The notes below the pieces were generated by a model. It had not been told where the DNA came from. It searched no databases and was given only the letters and a program-made list of their open reading frames with translations. Below, in pieces: positions 5,114 to 8,287 of a DNA stretch of 8,287 nt. Positions within the stretch are counted from its first letter, which is position 1. The number at the start of each line of letters is the position of its first letter. Origin of the DNA: Bacteriovoracaceae bacterium (GTDB lineage: Bacteria > Bdellovibrionota > Bacteriovoracia > Bacteriovoracales > Bacteriovoracaceae); assembly GCA_947440875.1 (NCBI GenBank), contig CANETG010000109.1:1-8287 (forward strand), in the 5' to 3' direction. The position numbers were made by a program, and so were the translations under genes.

Positions 5114-6361
5114 ATGCACTTAAGTTCATTACGTGAGAAAGACATCGAAGAGCTGACCAAAATGGCCGAAGAGGCGCAGATCGAAAACGCTGCTGGTCTG
5201 AAAAAGCACGAGCTCATCTTTGCTCTCCTCACCAAGAAAGCCAAAGATAACGAAGAAATCTTTGGAGACGGCGTTCTCGAAATCCTTCCTGATGGATTCG
5301 GTTTCTTGAGATCACCTTCTTATAACTACCTTCCCGGTGCAGATGACATCTACGTTTCACCATCTCAGATCAGAAGGTTCGGTCTTCGCACTGGGGACAC
5401 GATTGAAGGTCAGATCCGGACTCCCAAAGAAGGCGAGAGATACTTCGCTCTTCTCAAAGTGAATCACATTAACTTCCGTGATCCCGAACAACACAGATCA
5501 ACTGTTCTCTTTGATAACCTAACTCCGCTTTATCCCCAGAGAAAAATCAATCTCGAGTCGAAGCCGACTAATTACTCCACGCGAGTAATTGATCTTTTCG
5601 TTCCTCAGGGATTCGGCCAACGTTGCCTCATTGTGGCACCTCCAAAAGCTGGTAAAACCATGCTCATGCAGGATATCGCCAACTCCATTTCTGATAATCA
5701 CCCGGAAGCAAAACTTATCGTTCTTCTAATCGATGAGCGTCCGGAAGAAGTGACGGACATGAAACGTAACGTTCGTGCGGAAGTTGTCTCATCTACCTTC
5801 GATGAACCCGCTACTCGTCACGTCCAGGTCGCCGAGATGGTTATTGAAAAAGCAAAACGCCTGGTGGAAGCAAAACAACACGTCGTTATTCTTCTCGATT
5901 CTATTACTCGTCTTGCTCGCGCGTACAATACGGTTGTTCCACCATCAGGAAAAATTCTCTCGGGTGGTGTGGATTCAAACGCTCTTCACAAGCCAAAAAG
6001 ATTCTTCGGAGCTGCTCGTAACATTGAAAACGGCGGATCACTCACAATTATTGCAACGGCCCTCATCGATACGGGGTCAAGAATGGACGAAGTTATTTTC
6101 GAAGAATTCAAAGGGACCGGTAACTCGGAAGTTCAGCTGGATAGAAAACTCATGGAAAAACGTATTTTCCCATGTCTCGATATCAACAAGTCCTCGACTC
6201 GGAAGGAAGACCTCCTGATGCAGGACAAAGATCTCCAGCGCGTCTTCGTCCTTCGCCGCGTCCTTAATCCGATGAACACTATGGACTCCATGGAATTCAT
6301 CCTCGAGAGAATGAAAGATACCAAAACGAACATCGCTTTCCTCGATAAAATGAACGGATAA
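5114..6361 (+). CDS. rho: Transcription termination factor Rho
   Basis: A complete 415-residue hexameric RNA-dependent ATPase/helicase that loads on C-rich untranslated RNA and releases RNA polymerase. Domains in order: Rho N-terminal helical domain (1-45), cold-shock-like primary RNA-binding domain (about 51-117, with G-V-L-E-I-L-P-D-G-F-G-F-L-R-S), and RecA-type ATPase (about 150-415). The P-loop is A-P-P-K-A-G-K-T (175-182). D-E-R-P-E-E-V-T (207-214) holds catalytic Glu208, and L-L-D-S-I-T-R (260-266) is Walker B. The secondary RNA-site Q-loop region is S-G-G-V-D-S-N-A-L (283-291), and T-R-K-E (362-365) carries the arginine finger Arg363. All of these sit three positions below E. coli numbering, and none is altered. 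It is slightly shorter than E. coli Rho, with no insertion in the N-terminal region. GGAG at 5102-5105 supports this ATG. Only 2 bases separate its stop from the next gene, the start of a rho-DUF1385-prfA operon. Confidence 0.98.
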   Translation: MHLSSLREKDIEELTKMAEEAQIENAAGLKKHELIFALLTKKAKDNEEIFGDGVLEILPDGFGFLRSPSYNYLPGADDIYVSPSQIRRFGLRTGDTIEGQIRTPKEGERYFALLKVNHINFRDPEQHRSTVLFDNLTPLYPQRKINLESKPTNYSTRVIDLFVPQGFGQRCLIVAPPKAGKTMLMQDIANSISDNHPEAKLIVLLIDERPEEVTDMKRNVRAEVVSSTFDEPATRHVQVAEMVIEKAKRLVEAKQHVVILLDSITRLARAYNTVVPPSGKILSGGVDSNALHKPKRFFGAARNIENGGSLTIIATALIDTGSRMDEVIFEEFKGTGNSEVQLDRKLMEKRIFPCLDINKSSTRKEDLLMQDKDLQRVFVLRRVLNPMNTMDSMEFILERMKDTKTNIAFLDKMNG

Positions 6362-6363
6362 AA

Positions 6364-7488
6364 ATGAAATCAATCCTAAAACGCATTATTCTCATCACTA
6401 CTAAACAGTACACCTCCATTGGCGGCCAGGCCGTGATTGAAGGGGTCATGATGAGATCACCGAATGCGTTTGTGGTTGCGGTCCGTAAGCCTGATGGGTC
6501 TATCCGTCTTCGCCGCGATCAGTGGTACGGTCTTTCCCGCAAACTCGATTTTTTGAAGAAACCTTTTCTTCGTGGAATCCTGATGTTGGTCGAAACCATG
6601 GCCAATGGTCTCGTTTCTCTCAATTACTCCGCGAACATCGCAATGGCCGAAGAAGAGAGAGAAAAGGCACTCAAGAAAGGAAAAACGATTGAAGAGTTCG
6701 AAGCATCACAGAAGAAAAAAGAAAAAGTAGATCTCGCTACTTTCTTAACGATGGGTGTTTCCTTTGCTTTCGGTATTGGTTTGTTTGTCTTTGTCCCGCA
6801 CGCCGTTGCCTTTTTTATCGGAGACCTTCTCGGCAAAGACTGGACTCTCGATAGCTTCGCTTTCCATGCCGTTGATGGTGTGGTCAAAGCGATGATCTTC
6901 GTCGCCTACATTTGGGGTATTAGTTTCATCAAAGATGTTTACCGCGTATTTCAGTATCACGGTGCTGAACATAAATCGATTGCGACATTTGAAGCTGGCA
7001 TGGATCTCACAGTAGAAAATGCACGGAAGTTCACTAAACTTCACCCACGTTGTGGAACGAGTTTTATCTTCTTCTTGATTCTCATCTCTATTCTCCTGTT
7101 TTCAGCGGTCTTCACGCTCATTCCAGTCGGAGCAAATCTTCCGCCCATTCTTCGTCACGTTGTCGCTGTTCTTTTTAAAGTGGCACTCATGCTTCCGGTT
7201 GCAGGAATTAGCTACGAGCTCATCAAATTCAGTGGAAAATGCTCCACTCAGTGGTGGGCAAAAGCCATGGCAGCTCCCGGGATGCTTCTTCAAAAGCTCA
7301 CGACCAAAGAGCCCGATGATCAACAGCTTGAAGTAGCACTTTCAAGCATCAAGGCCGTCCTGCACCTCGAAGAGAAATACAATCTCAAAGATGCGAAGTC
7401 TAAAATCATTAATCTGGAAGAGATCGACATCAAGCACCTGACTGACATCGAAACAACTAACTCTTCACTCAAAGAGTTCCTGGAATAA
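6364..7488 (+). CDS. DUF1385 (YqhQ-like) integral membrane protein of unknown function
   Basis: A 374-residue membrane protein of the DUF1385 family, which is widespread in bacteria but has no settled function. The family signatures are clear: G-G-Q-A-V-I-E-G-V-M-M-R-S-P (20-33), Y-H-G-A-E-H-K-S-I (198-206), H-P-R-C-G-T-S-F (227-234), P-G-M-L-L-Q-K-L-T-T-K-E-P-D-D (305-319) and Q-L-E-V-A (321-325). About four hydrophobic segments are visible (roughly 126-153, 167-190, 232-254 and 262-287). The invariant His/Cys motifs between them suggest a metal- or ligand-binding site; this is inference. A charged, lysine- and glutamate-rich stretch (94-122) precedes the first segment, and an acidic tail of about 35 residues follows the last family motif. 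The ATG lies 2 bases after the rho stop with little ribosome site of its own, so translation is probably coupled. Family members often lie next to prfA, and often near rpmE, which is absent here. Confidence 0.9.
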   Translation: MKSILKRIILITTKQYTSIGGQAVIEGVMMRSPNAFVVAVRKPDGSIRLRRDQWYGLSRKLDFLKKPFLRGILMLVETMANGLVSLNYSANIAMAEEEREKALKKGKTIEEFEASQKKKEKVDLATFLTMGVSFAFGIGLFVFVPHAVAFFIGDLLGKDWTLDSFAFHAVDGVVKAMIFVAYIWGISFIKDVYRVFQYHGAEHKSIATFEAGMDLTVENARKFTKLHPRCGTSFIFFLILISILLFSAVFTLIPVGANLPPILRHVVAVLFKVALMLPVAGISYELIKFSGKCSTQWWAKAMAAPGMLLQKLTTKEPDDQQLEVALSSIKAVLHLEEKYNLKDAKSKIINLEEIDIKHLTDIETTNSSLKEFLE

Positions 7489-7491
7489 ATC

Positions 7492-8287
7492 GTGTTTGAT
7501 AAATTAGAAGCTGTTATCCGTCGTTTCGAAATTCTGACAGAGCGTCTGGGAGATCCGTCTCTCTATGACCGCCCTCAAGAGCTCCGCGAGACTAATACTG
7601 AGCGCTCTAACATTGAACCCATCGTTATCAAGTTCCGGGAGTATAAAAAGCTCAAAGCTGACATCGATAACAATAAAGATCTTATTCATAATGAAAAAGA
7701 TGAAGAGATGCGCGAGATGGCCAAAGAAGAGCTCTCAGAGCTTGAAGCGAAGCTTCCTGGTATTGAGCAAGAACTAAAACTTCTTCTTCTCCCGAAAGAT
7801 CCCAATGACGACAGAAACGTCATTCTTGAAATCCGCGCTGGTGCAGGTGGAGATGAAGCCTCGATCTTCGTCGCCGATGTTTGGCGCATGTATAAGAACT
7901 ATTTTGGGACGATGGGATGGAGATCAGATGTCGTTTCCTTTTCCGACGGTGACCGCGGGATTAAAGAAATCATCGTCAATGTTTCCGGCGAGAAAGTGTA
8001 CTCTAAGATGAAATACGAGTCGGGAGTTCACCGTGTCCAACGGGTGCCAGACACCGAAGCTCAGGGGCGAATCCATACTTCAACCATTACCGTCGCAGTC
8101 ATGCCTGAAGCCGATGAAGTCGGCGACGTTGTGATTGATATGAATGAAGTCCGGATCGATGTTTATCGCTCTGGCGGTTCTGGGGGGCAATCAGTGAACA
8201 CGACCGATTCAGCAGTCCGACTCACTCACATGCCGTCAGGTATTGTGATTGCCATGCAAGATGAGCGTTCGCAGTTGAAGAATAAAG
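7492..8287 (+). CDS. prfA: Peptide chain release factor 1, N-terminal 265 residues (runs off right edge)
   Basis: Release factor 1 reads UAA and UAG and triggers peptide release on the ribosome. The frame is open from a GTG at 7492 to the edge and gives 265 of an expected 355-360 residues. Domain 1 is the helical region (1-105). R-A-G-A-G-G-D-E-A (115-123) and H-R-V-Q-R-V-P (180-186) follow. The codon-reading tripeptide is P186-D-T188, the P-x-T form that marks RF1 rather than RF2 (S-P-F). The catalytic G-G-Q is at 231-233, in S-G-G-S-G-G-Q-S-V-N-T-T-D-S-A. No internal frameshift is present, which also argues against RF2. The start is 3 bases after the DUF1385 stop; GGAA in the end of that gene is the only ribosome-site candidate, and the non-ATG start suggests coupled, modest translation. 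prmC, the methyltransferase for the G-G-Q glutamine, is the expected downstream neighbour but is outside the window. Confidence 0.96.
   Translation, partial: MFDKLEAVIRRFEILTERLGDPSLYDRPQELRETNTERSNIEPIVIKFREYKKLKADIDNNKDLIHNEKDEEMREMAKEELSELEAKLPGIEQELKLLLLPKDPNDDRNVILEIRAGAGGDEASIFVADVWRMYKNYFGTMGWRSDVVSFSDGDRGIKEIIVNVSGEKVYSKMKYESGVHRVQRVPDTEAQGRIHTSTITVAVMPEADEVGDVVIDMNEVRIDVYRSGGSGGQSVNTTDSAVRLTHMPSGIVIAMQDERSQLKNK

Noticed and set aside
5061..5123. 20-codon frame starting ATG 5061 and overlapping the rho start out of frame
   Set aside because: No ribosome site precedes it, and the AT-rich leader gives such frames readily. It could matter for rho translation, but nothing in the sequence supports it beyond the open frame.
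1..8287. Mobile element, CRISPR, phage, toxin-antitoxin or tRNA/rRNA content
   Set aside because: No transposase, integrase, repeat array, long terminal inverted repeats or RNA-gene signature was seen. Nearly the whole window is accounted for by housekeeping genes.

Overview
The window reads as ordinary bacterial chromosome with dense housekeeping genes: eight protein genes (six complete, one cut by each edge, counting the partial DksA-like and prfA genes) and no RNA gene, mobile element, CRISPR array or phage signature. The AT-leaning sequence, the TraR/DksA-type N-terminus, the stand-alone flavin reductase with an A-S-W-V-Q-Q motif, and the lipoprotein of trypsin fold recall Bdellovibrionota, most likely the Bacteriovorax/Peredibacter side. 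That placement is inference from family resemblance; no marker gene here proves it.

Layout. (1) 1-218, minus strand: N-terminal 72 codons of a TraR/DksA-type protein, running off the left edge. (2) 219-445: divergent intergenic region with promoter-like hexamers for both sides, an inverted repeat and a possible 15-codon leader ORF. (3) 446-2223, plus: a flavin reductase-domain protein overlapping by one base a lipoprotein of trypsin-like fold that has lost its catalytic His and Ser. (4) 2229-4821, minus: dinB, ruvX and mltG, closely packed (DNA polymerase IV, the Holliday junction resolvase-like RNase H-fold protein, and the endolytic murein transglycosylase). They converge on the lipoprotein gene with only 5 bases between stop codons. 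(5) 4822-5113: divergent intergenic region with a likely leaderless promoter for dinB and a likely promoter plus a long leader for rho. (6) 5114-8287, plus: rho, a DUF1385 (YqhQ-like) membrane protein and prfA (cut by the right edge), separated by 2-3 bases and so almost certainly one operon that joins transcription termination to translation termination.

I did not find a new multi-gene system. The most unusual item is the catalytically dead trypsin-like lipoprotein translationally coupled to a flavin reductase-domain protein. Next come the regulatory readings: a possibly leaderless dinB transcript with no Shine-Dalgarno sequence, and a pyrimidine-rich rho leader that could be a Rho-loading autoregulatory site. 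All promoter calls are by eye and are hypotheses.
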